Shown piece by piece: positions 51,631 to 61,725 of a stretch of DNA of 64,000 bases. The position numbers and the translations under genes are program-made. The DNA comes from Prorocentrum cordatum (lineage: Eukaryota > Sar > Dinophyceae > Prorocentrales > Prorocentraceae): contig CAUYUJ010015284.1 of NCBI GenBank assembly GCA_963575745.1, positions 278,972 to 342,971 on the forward strand, in the 5' to 3' direction. The stretch's first letter is position 1, and each line of letters starts with the position of its first letter. The notes below the pieces were generated by a model. The model ran no database searches and had not been told where the DNA came from. It saw only the letters and a list, made by a program, of their open reading frames with translations.

Positions 51631-51944
51631 TGACTACGAATATGACAACGATTACGAGTATGACCATGCTTACAAGTATGAGCACGGTCGAGCATCTGAT
51701 ACAGAAACCTCCCTCCGAACAGCTGGGCCAGCGTTTTTTTGCCAACTTGCCAGAACGTTCACCCAGTTTCTTGGGCACGCTCGCTTCTTCAGGGTCAACA
51801 AAGTGGCCCAGGGCTGCTCTAAGAAACGTCTGGGAAACTGGCCCATATTTCTTAAACGTCAATCTTTTTGATGAGCTGTATGACTACAGATCTGACTGTG
51901 AATGTGAGCATGTGTAACATGTGTTTGATGAGGAGGACGATGAG

Positions 51945-52265
51945 GATCAGGATGCGGGAGGCAGGTGGCAGAAGGCAGGAAACCAAAGGCCAGGAGGCGG
52001 GTGGCCGGGAGGCAGAAGGCCAGGCGGCAGGAGGCCGGGAGGCAGCAGGCAGGAGGCCGGGAGGAGCAGCAGCAGCAGCAGCAGCGGCGGCAGCAGCAGC
52101 AGCAAAAGCAGCAGCAGCAGCCGGAGGAGGCAGGAAGCGGCCAGATGTGGCAGGAGGAGGGTGCGGAGGAGGCAGGAGGCAGGAGGCAGCAGGAGGCAGC
52201 AGGAGGGCAGGAGGGCAGGAGGGCAGGAGGGCAGGAGGCAGCAGCAGCAGCAGGAGGAGGCGGGA
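51945..52265 (+). repeat. GGCAGGAGGC and GCA repeats
   Basis: Imperfect 10-12 bp units (GGCAGGAGGC, GGAGGCAGCA) mixed with runs of CAG. All frames open; no gene. Confidence 0.8.
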
Positions 52266-52927
52266 GGCGGCAGGTGCCTGCTGCAGGTCGGCGGTCGCTT
52301 GGGCGGGCCTCGGGCCCCGGGCCGGCGTGCCGCCCGTCTCCGAGCACGGACGTCTCTCGCGAGCTCGACGCCGCGGCCCTCGCGGGCTCGAGGCCTCGCG
52401 GCCGTCGAGCGGCGACGCACGCTGGGCACACCTGCGACTGTCGTGGGAGCGAGTTTTCTGTTCTGGACGTTCTTGGCTTCACTCGGGGCCTGTTTTTGTC
52501 GCCGCCTCGGCGATGACGGGCGCTGCCGGGGGGGAGAAGGGGGGGGGGAAAGGGCTGGTAGCGTCACGATTCGGGCCGCGCCGTCTGGGCATCAGGCACC
52601 CCTGGCCATTCCCAGATGGGGCAGGCGCGAATCGTGACGTTCCCGGGGGGGCTGGGGGGGGGGCGGGGAGGGCGGGGGGGGTGGGACGTCCCCGGTCATA
52701 TCATTGGCGCTATTGCCACAATCGTTGACACGGGCGCTCTTTGGCTTCAGGAGGCCCACGGGAGCTTTCGGCTGGACCCTTGACCTCCTGGCGCTTCAGG
52801 GGCCTCCGGCTCCTTCGCCGCCACGGCTGGCACGCAGCTCGGAAAAGACGCCGGGACGAAACCTAGGCGAGGTCGGGGGACCCGTTCCGAGCGGATGCCG
52901 CCCACGCCTCCAGTGCCACGGAATAAC

Positions 52928-53135
52928 ATCGGGGGAGCGTAAGACCCGGGTTTGCCAGGACTCGGGTTCGCCATCGTTTTTTGACGACCGCGCCTCGGAT
53001 TTTGACGAGGAGGAGTTTCGTGGGGTGTCTGCAGCGGGAGGCCTCGTCAAAATGCAGGCTCGGCCTCGTCATTTTTTTGACGACCTCGTCGGGGATTTCC
53101 GAGTCCCCCGTACCCGGGTCTTACGTCTCCCCGAT
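52928..53135. mobile_element. 208-bp foldback/MITE-like element
   Basis: The left end ATCGGGGGAGCGTAAGACCC and the reverse complement of the right end ATCGGGGAGACGTAAGACCC match, and the inverted similarity continues inward (ACTCGG, TTTTTTGACGA, TTTTGACGAGG) almost to the centre. Flanking AAC at 52925-52927 and 53136-53138 is a candidate 3-bp target duplication. No coding capacity. Confidence 0.7.
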
Positions 53136-53261
53136 AACAATGCGTTTTTCTGTTTCTTTTTTCAGTTTTTCCCAACCCTCCTCGGTTGGGTATCCGTTTC
53201 AAATCGAGCACCGCGGTGGCGTCTCCCTCCTTCTCCTACCGCCTCCCGCCTCCGCCTGCCC

Positions 53262-53945
53262 TCTCCTCGCCGTTCCTGGGGGGCTGCGATCTGCGAGACT
53301 GTCGCCACTTTCGAGGGCTGCTGGTGGGTCCAGCGGAGTGAGGCACCGCGCGGACTTGAGGTAGGCCTCGCCATCCCTGGGGGTCTGCGATCTGCGAAAC
53401 TGTCGCCACTTTCGAGGGCTGCTGGTGGGTCCAGCGATGCACCGCGCGGACTTGAGGTAGGCCTCGCCGTCCCTGGGGGGCTGCGATCTGCGAAACTGTC
53501 GCCACTTTCGAGGGCTGCTGGTGGGTCCAGCGATGCACCGCGCGGACTTGAGGTAGGCCTCGCCGTCCCTGGGGGGCTGCGATCTGCGAAACTGTCGCCA
53601 CTTTCGAGGGCTGCTGGTGGGTCCAGCGATGCACCGCGCGGACTTGAGGTAGGCCTCGCCGTCCCTGGGGGGCTGCGATCTGCGAAACTGTCGCCACTTT
53701 CGAGGGCTGCTGGTGGGGCCAGCGATGCACCGCGCGGACTTGAGGTAGGCCTCGCCGTCCCTGGGGGGCTGCGATCTGCGAAACTGTCGCCACTTTCGAG
53801 GGCTGCTGGAGGGTCCAGCGATGCACCGCGCGGATTTGAGGTAGGCCTCGCCGTCCCTGGGGGCTGCGATCTGCGAAACTGTCGCCACTTTCGAGGGCTG
53901 CTGGAGGGTCCAGCGGAGTGAGGCATCGCGCAGACCTGAGCGGGA
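53262..53945 (+). repeat. 96-bp tandem array, about seven units
   Basis: The landmark AGGCCTCGCC recurs at exact 96-bp steps (53459, 53555, 53651, 53747, 53843). Units are nearly identical in the centre and diverge at the ends (53275 and 53880 units). 96 bp is 32 codons, so several frames on both strands stay open through the array. Preceded by a poly-pyrimidine tract ending TTTTTTCAG at about 53164. I see no independent reason to call it coding. Confidence 0.9.
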
Positions 53946-54272
53946 CTTCGCCGTCCCTGGGCGGCCATGTCATGTTGTTGCTGCCCCGCCGACGTTTCGA
54001 GCCCCTTGCGCACAGTCTCCTTTTGGGACCTTGCGTCTTCCTTAGTGACTCAGGGGCTTACTTAGTTACTAATCGTTTTTCCCTTGATTGGGGACCTGCG
54101 AACCTTCCGACCACCGCTCGCAGAGGTATATGCGTCCATGTCACGTCGCCGCCTTCTCGTCAAATCTTCGAAGCTACTCCTGCCCCGGATTGCGCAGGGG
54201 TTGGGTACGTCGCAAAGGTAATTGCACTCTGGCAGCCTGTCTCTGGCACCCTAGGTGCCCTTTCGGTTCGCA

Positions 54273-54353
54273 GGGCCGTCATAAAACGTCTCGGGATGAA
54301 GAACTGGTCGTTAGGGTGGGGTCCACAGGTACGGGGGCCCGCGTCGCGAAAGC
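54273..54353 (+). repeat. dispersed repeat shared with 20646-20728
   Basis: Inverse-orientation homologue of the segment at 20.65 kb. Confidence 0.6.
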
Positions 54354-54387
54354 ACCGCACCGGATCACTCTGACTACGACGGCCAAG

Positions 54388-54475
54388 TGAGAAGAGGAGG
54401 AGGAGGAGGAGGAGGAGGAGGAGGAGGAGGAGAAGGAGAAGGAGGAGGAGGAGGAGGAGGAGGAGGAGGAGGCAG
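54388..54475 (+). repeat. GGA array
   Basis: Pure GGA with a few GAA interruptions, with looser GGA sequence to 54600. Confidence 0.9.
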
Positions 54476-54604
54476 GAGGTAGGAGGCAGCAATGGGAGGA
54501 GGCCGGAGCAGGAGAGGGGGGAGAAGGAGTGCAATGATGAGAAGGAGCACAATGGGGAGGAGGAGAAGGAGGAGGAGGAGGCAGGAGGGAGCTTCTCCTC
54601 CTGC

Positions 54605-55160
54605 TGCCACAGCGGCCAAGCGAGGTTGGCTTAGGCCCTGCTATCTCCCTGCGTTCGTTGCCAGTTCGCGCAGGGGACGAAACGCCAGGACAGCGGATCT
54701 GAGGGGTTCTCCAGGGGAGAAGCTACGCTGCCACCGCACTTAGTGAAGCCACGCCGCGCGTCTCCGGGCCATGGTTTGCCGAATGCGGGCGCCAGTAGAA
54801 CAGTCGGCCGATTTTTGCCATCATCTGGATGCTAGAGTCGGCGTATGCGGGGGAGCGCCCAGTTTTCAGCCAGCTCTGGGGCCCTCGGAGGGCCCCGAGG
54901 CCTTGTTGTGTCTTTGCTGCGTCGCCGAAGCTGCTCGAGGCCTGTCGGCTTCCACGTCGCTGTCGGGTCTGCCAGTTGTCGGTTGCATTGTCGCCGTGGA
55001 TGGCCTTGCATCGCAACGATCCTCCTTCTCCTCCTTCTGCTCCTCTTCCTCCTGCTCCTCCTCCTGCTGCTCCTCCTGCTGCTGCTCCCCCTCCCCCTCC
55101 TCCGCTCCACGGGTGCGATTTTCGCCTTCTCGTCTCGGCGGTCTATGCGTTGGCTCTATG
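54605..55160. other. no gene recognised
   Basis: Includes a CTC/CTG patch at 55020-55100. Nothing else identified. Confidence 0.4.
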
Positions 55161-55162
55161 AC

Positions 55163-56120
55163 TAGTGCCCTATGATGTCTGTGGTGGTTGCGATTTTCGC
55201 GTTCCTGTCCTTGTGCTTTGTGGGTGGTGCTCAATAGTGTGTGCCCTAGGATGCCTCTGATGATTGCGTTTCACACATTATGGCCCTGGTGCATGGGTTG
55301 TGCCTTATGGCTGGTGCCATACGATGCCTTTGATGGTAGCGATTTTTGTAGTATTGCCCGGGTGCTCATTGTATTGCGCTCTACGATACCTCTGATGGTT
55401 GCGCTTTACGCGTTCTGGACTGTGTGGCCTGTGGGTGGTGCTCTATGGCTGGTGCCCTATGATGCTTCGGATGGTTGCGGTTTTCGCGTTCTGGCCCTGG
55501 TGCGCTGAGTGATGCTGTGTGGCTGGTGTCTTGTGACGTCTGTGGTGATTGCGATTTTTCGCGATCTTGCCCCTGCTCCTTAAGGATCGTTCTGGGTGGC
55601 GCTCTATGGCTGGTGCTTTGTGTGATGTCTTGGTTGTTTTGATTGTCGCGTTCTTGCCCTGGTGCACCATGGGTTGTGCTTTGTGGCTGGTGCCCTGTGG
55701 CGTTTCTGCATTGTACGGTTTTTTCGTAATCGCCCTTGTGCCCAATGGGTTGTGATCTATGGCCGGTGCCCTATGACGTCTCTGACGGTGAGGATTTTCG
55801 ACCTCATGTGGTCTTTATGGGTGGTGCTCTTGGGCTGGTGCCCTATGGTGCCTTTGATGATCACGCTTTTCTTTCTTGCATGGTGCCCATGTGTGGTCGT
55901 TGATTAATGTTGTCCATTGCGTCTTGGAGGGTTGTGATTTCCTCGTCCTTGTCATGATTGCTTATGGGTGGTGCTCCATGGTGACCTGTGATGTCTTGGA
56001 TGGCTGAGTTTTTCGCGTTCTTGCCCTTGCGCCCTGTGGGAACTGCTTTACGATAGGTGCCTCATGATACCTTTGATGTTTGCGGTTTTCGCATTCCTGG
56101 CCACCCGTGGGTGGTGTTGG
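55163..56120 (+). repeat. imperfect ~75-bp tandem array, about 13 units
   Basis: Diverged units of the form GGTGGTGCTCTATGGCTGGTG, CCCTATGATG, CTCTGATGGTTGCG, TTTTCGCGTTCTGG. The GATGGTTGCG-type box recurs at 55176, 55259, 55332, 55395, 55469, 55546, 55628, 55713, 55784, 55855, 55929, 55999 and 56075 (spacing 63-85). GT-rich on the + strand. Confidence 0.8.
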
Positions 56121-56394
56121 TCTATGGTTGATGCACATCGCGTGTTCAAAAAAATCCGGGTTGGCGTCCATGTTGACAGTCATGTCTCTCTGTGCTGCAG
56201 AACAGGTCCGTGTGTACTGGAACCCGTTCTCGACTCCCTCCTCGCATCTCCTTGCTCACGCCTTCATTCCCATTGGACGCTCATTAGCTTCAGTGGCGCC
56301 AACAGAATACAAACAAACCTTGTGACCAGCGACCGGGTTGTCGACACGAGATCCGACTGGACTTCCTGAACAGCTCACGTTATGCTGTCATCGT

Positions 56395-56414
56395 CCGTAA
56401 TCGTTTGGCTCAAG
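56395..56414 (+). other. relic dinoflagellate spliced leader (DinoSL)
   Basis: Starts CCGTA and ends TTTGGCTCAAG; the SL consensus is CCGTAGCCATTTTGGCTCAAG with four internal positions changed or lost here. It lies 75 nt upstream of the ATG of an intronless gene. Genomic SL relics at this position are the mark of a gene re-inserted from trans-spliced mRNA. Confidence 0.8.
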
Positions 56415-56488
56415 TGGCTGAAGTCTGCAGACAGGGGGGCAGCGCCGCGCGCTTTCGAGCAACCATTGCCAGCTTCCGTACCCCGACC

Positions 56489-58744
56489 ATGCGTTGCATC
56501 TTCATCGCCCTACTCCTCGCAAATGTAGCCGCCGCGGCGCACGCGGAAGGTCCGAGCGGCCCAAATCTCACGGAGTGGGAAGAGGGCCAGGCCAATGCGT
56601 CGGCGGCTGCGGGCGCCGTGGCCGCCAAGCAGGCCAAGATGGCCGCCGTGGACAAGATCGTCACCATGCTGTCGGACTTGCAGGCGAAGGTGATCAGCGA
56701 GGGCGAGACCGAGGCCAAGACCTACAGCGAGTTCGCGTGCTTCTGCAAGGACACCATTAGCGAGAAAACCGCGGCGATCAAGGCAGGGGAGGACGACAAG
56801 GCGAGCCTCGAGGCCGCGATTGCGGAGGGCGCGGCACTCCGCGACGAGCTCGACACCACAATCGCGACGCTGGTCGAGACCATCGAGGAGGCCCACGCCA
56901 ATGTCACGAAGGCGAAGGAGATTCGCGCCCAGGAGCTCGCCCTGTACAAGGCACAGGCGGCCGATGTTGAGGCCGGTCTCATCGGGCTGGAGGGCGCGAT
57001 CAAGGCTTTGAAAGCCTCGAAGAAGCCAGCCTTCGTGCAGTTGCAGGGGGTTGCCAAAACGGTGCGTACAGCAGCGCTCATAGCCGACTCGCTGGGGCTC
57101 ATGAAGGGTTCGGCCGCAGGGCCTATCAGCGCGTTCTTGCAGGAGGAGCCTGAGGTGCCTTTCGAGAACTACAAGTTTCACTCATCAGACATCATCAGTA
57201 CCCTTGAGGAGCTGGAAAGGTCGTTCAAGGATACCAAGATCAATTTGGATTCTTCTGAGAAGGCGAGCCTTCAGGGACACACCATGTACCTCCAGTCGAT
57301 GGCTGCCAAAATCAAGGACCTTAACCTCGACCTGGATGCCACCAAGGTCAAAAAGGCGGACACGATTGCTAAGATCAAGGCAGACAGCGAGAATCTGTCC
57401 ACTGTCGCTGCGAAGCTGCTTGATGATCAGCAGTACTTGGAGACGCTTGCCCAGATGTGCAAGGACAAGAAGAAAACCTGGGACCAGCGCTCCAGCACGC
57501 GTGCCGACGAGCTGTACACCATCACGCAGGTCATCGGGATCATAGAGGGCGCTGTCAGCAACAAGACCCGTGCGGCGACCGTGCGATTCAACCAGGTTGG
57601 CGTGAGCCTGAGAATCGCAAACGCCGTCGCCATGGACAGGTCTGCGATGGAGGCGGTTGAAGCCGAAGCAGAGGCTGCGGAGGAGGGTCAGCCGGTCGCG
57701 TTTCTGCAGCGCGTCAGCGTTCGGAGGCACCTCGGCGGGGAACCCGTGGAGGATGGCCGCGAGGTTGTGGTATCATTGCTCAAGTCGAAGGGCCAGCAGC
57801 TAAAGAGCCAGGTTCTCGCTTCGCTTGTCGCCCAGATCTCCGCGGTGCATGGCGACGACCCCTTCGCGAAGATCAAGACGCTCATCCAGGAGCTCATCGA
57901 ACGCCTCCTGCAGGAGGCCTCCAACGAGGCGAACCAGAAAGGCTGGTGTGACAAGGCCACCTCCGCGGCCACGCAGAAGCGCGACTACTCCGTGGAGGAA
58001 ATCCGGTCCCTGAATGCTGAGATGGCCGAGCTGGAAGCCTTACGTGACAAGCTCGCCGAGGAGTTGTCTGTGCTCGCAGACGAGATCGCTGAGTTGGTGG
58101 CCAACCGGAAGAAAGCGGAAGAGATTCGCACCAAGGAGAAGGGAGAGAACGAGTTCACCATCGCAGAGGCGGAGGCTGGTCTTGAGGCCATCAACCAGGC
58201 CATGGACATCCTAGACAAGTGGTACAAGACGAATGTCAAGAACGAGGTCTCGTTGGCACAGCAGGGTCCTGAGAAGGATGCGCCCGACGCGGGCTTCGAT
58301 AATTTCGAAGCTTACAAGGGTGCACAGGCCGAGTCGGGCGGCATCATTGGAATGATGGAGGTCATCGCCTCAGACTTCAGCAGAACCATCACCGAGACTC
58401 AGAAGGCGGAGGCCGCGGCGGAGGACGAACACATGGAATTCATGACTGAGACAGGCAAGTCTCTGGGGGAGAAGAAGGCGATCGAGGCGCAGACGACCAC
58501 TGAGAAGGACAACGCCGTTGAGGACTTGGAGGCCGCGAGTGACAAGCTGCAGTCCAACAACGATATCTTGCAGGCATCCATCACCGAGCTGATCGAGCTC
58601 AAGGCCGCGTGCATCGACACTGGCATGAGCTACAGCGACCGCGTGGCTAATCGCGAGGACGAGATCGAGGCTCTCAAAAAGGCCCTGTGCATCCTCGGCG
58701 CTTATGAGAAGTACGGCCCAGATGGAGCCCGCGACGCGTGCTGA
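56489..58744 (+). CDS. secreted coiled-coil protein of a dinoflagellate multigene family
   Basis: 751 residues, single exon, uninterrupted. ATG 56489 is chosen because it starts a signal peptide (MRCIFIALLLANVAAAAHA, cleavage expected after AHA); the frame is open upstream only as 5'UTR from the relic SL. The mature protein is Ala/Glu/Lys-rich coiled coil in at least two blocks (about residues 45-330 and 470-745), with well-spaced Cys (FACFCKD, QMCKDKKK, GWCDKAT, KAACIDTGMSYSDR, ALCILG and a terminal Cys). Blocks such as VDKIVTMLSDLQAKV, FAKIKTLIQELIERLL and AYKGAQAESGGIIGMMEVI recur in a large dinoflagellate family that I know only as hypothetical. Paramecium trichocyst matrix proteins have a similar build (signal peptide, coiled coil, Cys), so an extrusome or cell-surface matrix role is possible but unproven. 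No frame damage, so it is probably functional. Confidence 0.85.
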   Translation: MRCIFIALLLANVAAAAHAEGPSGPNLTEWEEGQANASAAAGAVAAKQAKMAAVDKIVTMLSDLQAKVISEGETEAKTYSEFACFCKDTISEKTAAIKAGEDDKASLEAAIAEGAALRDELDTTIATLVETIEEAHANVTKAKEIRAQELALYKAQAADVEAGLIGLEGAIKALKASKKPAFVQLQGVAKTVRTAALIADSLGLMKGSAAGPISAFLQEEPEVPFENYKFHSSDIISTLEELERSFKDTKINLDSSEKASLQGHTMYLQSMAAKIKDLNLDLDATKVKKADTIAKIKADSENLSTVAAKLLDDQQYLETLAQMCKDKKKTWDQRSSTRADELYTITQVIGIIEGAVSNKTRAATVRFNQVGVSLRIANAVAMDRSAMEAVEAEAEAAEEGQPVAFLQRVSVRRHLGGEPVEDGREVVVSLLKSKGQQLKSQVLASLVAQISAVHGDDPFAKIKTLIQELIERLLQEASNEANQKGWCDKATSAATQKRDYSVEEIRSLNAEMAELEALRDKLAEELSVLADEIAELVANRKKAEEIRTKEKGENEFTIAEAEAGLEAINQAMDILDKWYKTNVKNEVSLAQQGPEKDAPDAGFDNFEAYKGAQAESGGIIGMMEVIASDFSRTITETQKAEAAAEDEHMEFMTETGKSLGEKKAIEAQTTTEKDNAVEDLEAASDKLQSNNDILQASITELIELKAACIDTGMSYSDRVANREDEIEALKKALCILGAYEKYGPDGARDAC

Positions 58745-58789
58745 GTGGTGTCGGCAGCGGTTGGATGGACTGGTGGATGTGGTGTGTGA

Positions 58790-58890
58790 CGGCAGGAGGG
58801 GGGGAGGAGCAGGATGAGGAGGAGAAGGATGAGAAAGGAAGAGGGGGAGGAGGACCCGATCGAGGTGGTGGCGGTGGAGGTGGTGCCATG
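58790..58890 (+). repeat. GGA-rich tract
   Basis: Imperfect purine repeat about 50 bp downstream of the stop codon of the coiled-coil gene; it may lie in its 3'UTR. Confidence 0.7.
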
Positions 58891-59252
58891 AGTGTCGCGT
58901 TCTACCCAGCAGATGCGGAGGACCACCCCTGGTGTCTGCAAGATAAAAGCAATATCACGATCGCGGGCACTGCGCCAGTTCCAACCACAGGCTCACTCAC
59001 ATCTCATTCAGCACATCAGCGTCGAGTCGTCAAATTCTCAGCAGCATGCTCCGCCTGCCAGGGGCCTCGCCGGGATCATGTTTCGTACCCCTCCTGCGCT
59101 GGATTCTCGTTGTGCTGCCGCCTCCCCATTGGTTACTCACGCCTCCCCTCTTCTCTCTCTCTTTCCCGAGGCCTCCGCTGTCGTGAGTCTTGTTGCAACC
59201 TGGACCTCCAGAGGTCTAGACCCATTCCCCAGGACCGGTCTCTTTTCAGTTG

Positions 59253-59437
59253 ACGAACGAACAACGCACACCCATACCCATAGGGGGGTCGTTGGGAGGA
59301 GGACTGGCTATGGGTATGGGTGCGGGCTGTCGGACCCTGGGCAACGCTCCCGTTCGAGCGGGGAGCCCCATCCGACAACACGCACCCACAGCCCTCTCCG
59401 ACCCCCCTGTGGGTATGGGTGTGCGTTGTTGGTTTGT
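59253..59437. mobile_element. 185-bp MITE with 39-bp TIRs and 9-bp target duplication
   Basis: The left terminus ACGAACGAACAACGCAC continues through ACCCATACCCATAGGGGGGTCG; the right terminus is its reverse complement with three mismatches. TTTCAGTTG (59244-59252) and TATCAGTTG (59438-59446) form a target duplication of 7 perfect or 9 near-perfect bp. No coding capacity. TIR length and duplication size suit hAT or Mutator-type elements. Confidence 0.85.
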
Positions 59438-59579
59438 TATCAGTTGGGTCTCTGACGGCCCTGGGGGGCCTGGTGAGGGCCCCATGGCGGCCAAGAACGG
59501 CCAAGAGCCCTCCGCCGTGATGCTCTCGCGACGAGAGGAGGCGGGGGCCCCTTTCCTGCCTCCTACCTCCTGCCTGCCG

Positions 59580-60055
59580 CTTACCTATCTATCTTTCTAT
59601 CCATCTTACATATATAAATAGGTACATCTATCCACACATACATAACTGTATCTTTCGATACATAGATATAGCGACATGTATATCACATAGATCTATATCT
59701 ATTATAACCTTCTCATTTCTGTATATATGCATATATATACACACCTATCCATACCATCAGGGCACACATCGCATGACGCAGCTACACATATACACATTTC
59801 ACATTACATACCTATGTACCTCATATGTTTGTATGCATATATGTCTTTATACCGATCATTAGTTACATGAGCATGTTTTATATAGGCATGTTCGTACATC
59901 CAGATTTGTATATTCACATATGTTTATCCATCTATCTACCGATATTTAATTACACTTATAAGCTATCAATCGACGTATACATATGTATATATATATATAT
60001 GTCACGTTCAGTACATCTGTATATCTATGTATATATATATATATATATATGTATG
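59580..60055 (+). repeat. TATA/TACA-rich tract
   Basis: Strongly AT-rich alternating sequence with (AT)n cores at 59986-60000 and 60032-60050. No gene. Confidence 0.8.
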
Positions 60056-60378
60056 TATCGGAGGTTGGGGGGTGTGTCCGACGTGAAACGGAGACCCCCC
60101 CCTACCGGGAAATCGATTTCGGTTTCGGGTTCGTGTCGTGCGTGCCGTGCGTGCGTGCGTGCGGGCGAGGCGAAGCTGCGTGGGCGGGCGAGAGGAAATC
60201 CTTCTGTGGCTGGGCCGCGGCCGGACCAAATGATTCTCCTCCGGCGGCCGGTGGCGCGCGGTGTCCCGCTGGTGTCCCGCTGGTGTCCCGAAATCCTCCT
60301 GTGGCTGGGCCGCGGCCGGACCAAATGATGCTCCTCCTGTCAAACGGTGTCCCGCGGTGTCCCGCTGGTGTCCCGCCG
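60056..60378 (+). repeat. GTGTCCCG-type repeat module, copy 1
   Basis: Order: ATCGGAGGT, GTGAAACGGAGA, CTACCGGGAAATCGATTTC, GGGCGAGGCGAAGCTGCG, GGCCGCGGCCGGACCAAATG, then short repeats of CGGTGTCCCGCTG. The same module is copy 2 (60975-61305) and copy 3 in reverse (63195-63600). It contains the 12-bp palindrome GAAATCGATTTC. Confidence 0.85.
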
Positions 60379-60389
60379 TGGGCTGCGCA

Positions 60390-60625
60390 TTTTAAAAAAT
60401 CGCCGCTTGCGGCGAGCCATCCAATGCAAGTCTGCATGCAAACCGACATGCAGACCGACAAGCACATCGAAATGCAAATCGATTTGCACATCCAAATGCA
60501 AATCGTAAGGCGCCGTGGGCGCCGCGGCGAGCTTTCCAATGCACGTCGACATGCACATCGAAAAGCAAATCGAAATGCACATCGATATGCAAATCCAAAT
60601 GCAAATCGGAAGGCACATCGCAGGC
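60390..60625 (+). repeat. 12-bp periodic array with palindromic core
   Basis: Two blocks (60420-60510 and 60535-60625) of 12-bp units such as ATGCAAATCGAA and ATGCACATCGAA, each introduced by a CGCCGTGGGC...GGCGAGC...TCCAATGCA leader. TGCAAATCGATTTGCA at about 60473-60488 is a perfect 16-bp palindrome. Confidence 0.8.
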
Positions 60626-60934
60626 GCCGCTGGCACCAAGCTTTGCTCGTGCCTCGAGCGCCGGACCTGCAACCAAGGCAGCATCGGGTGGCGCCGCGAT
60701 CAGTCACTGTTGCACCGCAGCACGCACGTTCGACCACGTCGACTAGCGCTGAGGTGAGGTTCGCGCGATTGATTAGCGCACGCGGGGACAGCGGTTGACG
60801 ACAATGTTAAGTGCGCTTCGCCAATGTCGCCACATCACATCACGCTCAAGTGCACAATCACTCTACTCACGAGACTCCGCCCCACAGGCATTGTCAGAAC
60901 AATATCACCAGTTTTGCCCATGCCCCCCAACCTC

Positions 60935-61725
60935 CTTATCACCCGCAGGGTGGTCGTATAGGTAATGACATACATCGGAGGTGAGGGGGTGAGATCGAAG
61001 TGGAACGGAGAGCCCCCCTACCGGGAAATCGATTTCTGTTTCGTGTTCGTGCGTGCCGTGCGGGCGAGGCGAAGCTGCGTGGGCGGGCGAGAGAAAGTCT
61101 CCTGTGGCTGAGGCGCGGCCGGACCAAATGTCTCCCTTCCGGGCGGCCGGGGGCCCGCGGTGTCCCGCCGGTGTCCCGCTGGTGTCCCGTGTGGCTGAAG
61201 CGCGGCCGGACCAAATGACTCCCTTCCGGGCGGCCGGGGGTCCGCGGTGTCCCGCCGGTGTCCCGCTGGTGTCCCGCGGTGTCCCGCGGTGCCCCCGGTG
61301 TCCACGCGATGATGATGCTGATGCTGATGATGATGTTGATGATGATGTTGATTGATGATGATGAATGATGATGCTGGTGATGGCTGGATGTGATGCTGCT
61401 GATGATGCTGATTGATGAATGTTGATGTTCATGATGATGATGGTGGTGATGCTAATGATGATGATGATGCTGCTGATGATGAGGACGATGATGATGATGA
61501 TGATGATGAGCATCGAGTGAGATCGAGTGTGACATAGATCGAGTGAGATCGAGTGAGATCGATTGTGAGATCGATTGTGAGATCGATCGAGGGAGACCGA
61601 TCGAGCGAGACCGATACTGAGATCGATAGTGAGATCGATAGTGAGACCGATCGAGTGAGACGTTGGTTCCCCCCCCCCGAACCTCCTTATCACTATCACC
61701 CGAAGGGTGGTCGTATAGGTATCTA
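60935..61725 (+). repeat. left arm of a large multi-satellite inverted repeat
   Basis: From outside to inside: the GTGTCCCG module (60975-61305), ATG array (61305-61512), AGATCGA array (61515-61660), and the ACCTCCTTATCAC...GGTGGTCGTATAGGTA box (61680-61722). The box CCTCCTTATCACCCGCAGGG also occurs at the outer edge (60930-60960). Confidence 0.85.

Noticed and set aside
53162-54013. Frames of 230-400 residues with a 32-residue repeat on both strands
   Set aside because: The 96-bp unit is a multiple of three, so open frames are automatic; three frames on the minus strand are equally open, which argues against selection on any.
57738-57751. GCGGGGAACCCGT in the coiled-coil gene as another copia hairpin
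   Set aside because: Loop length and last base differ and no other copies lie nearby; probably chance.
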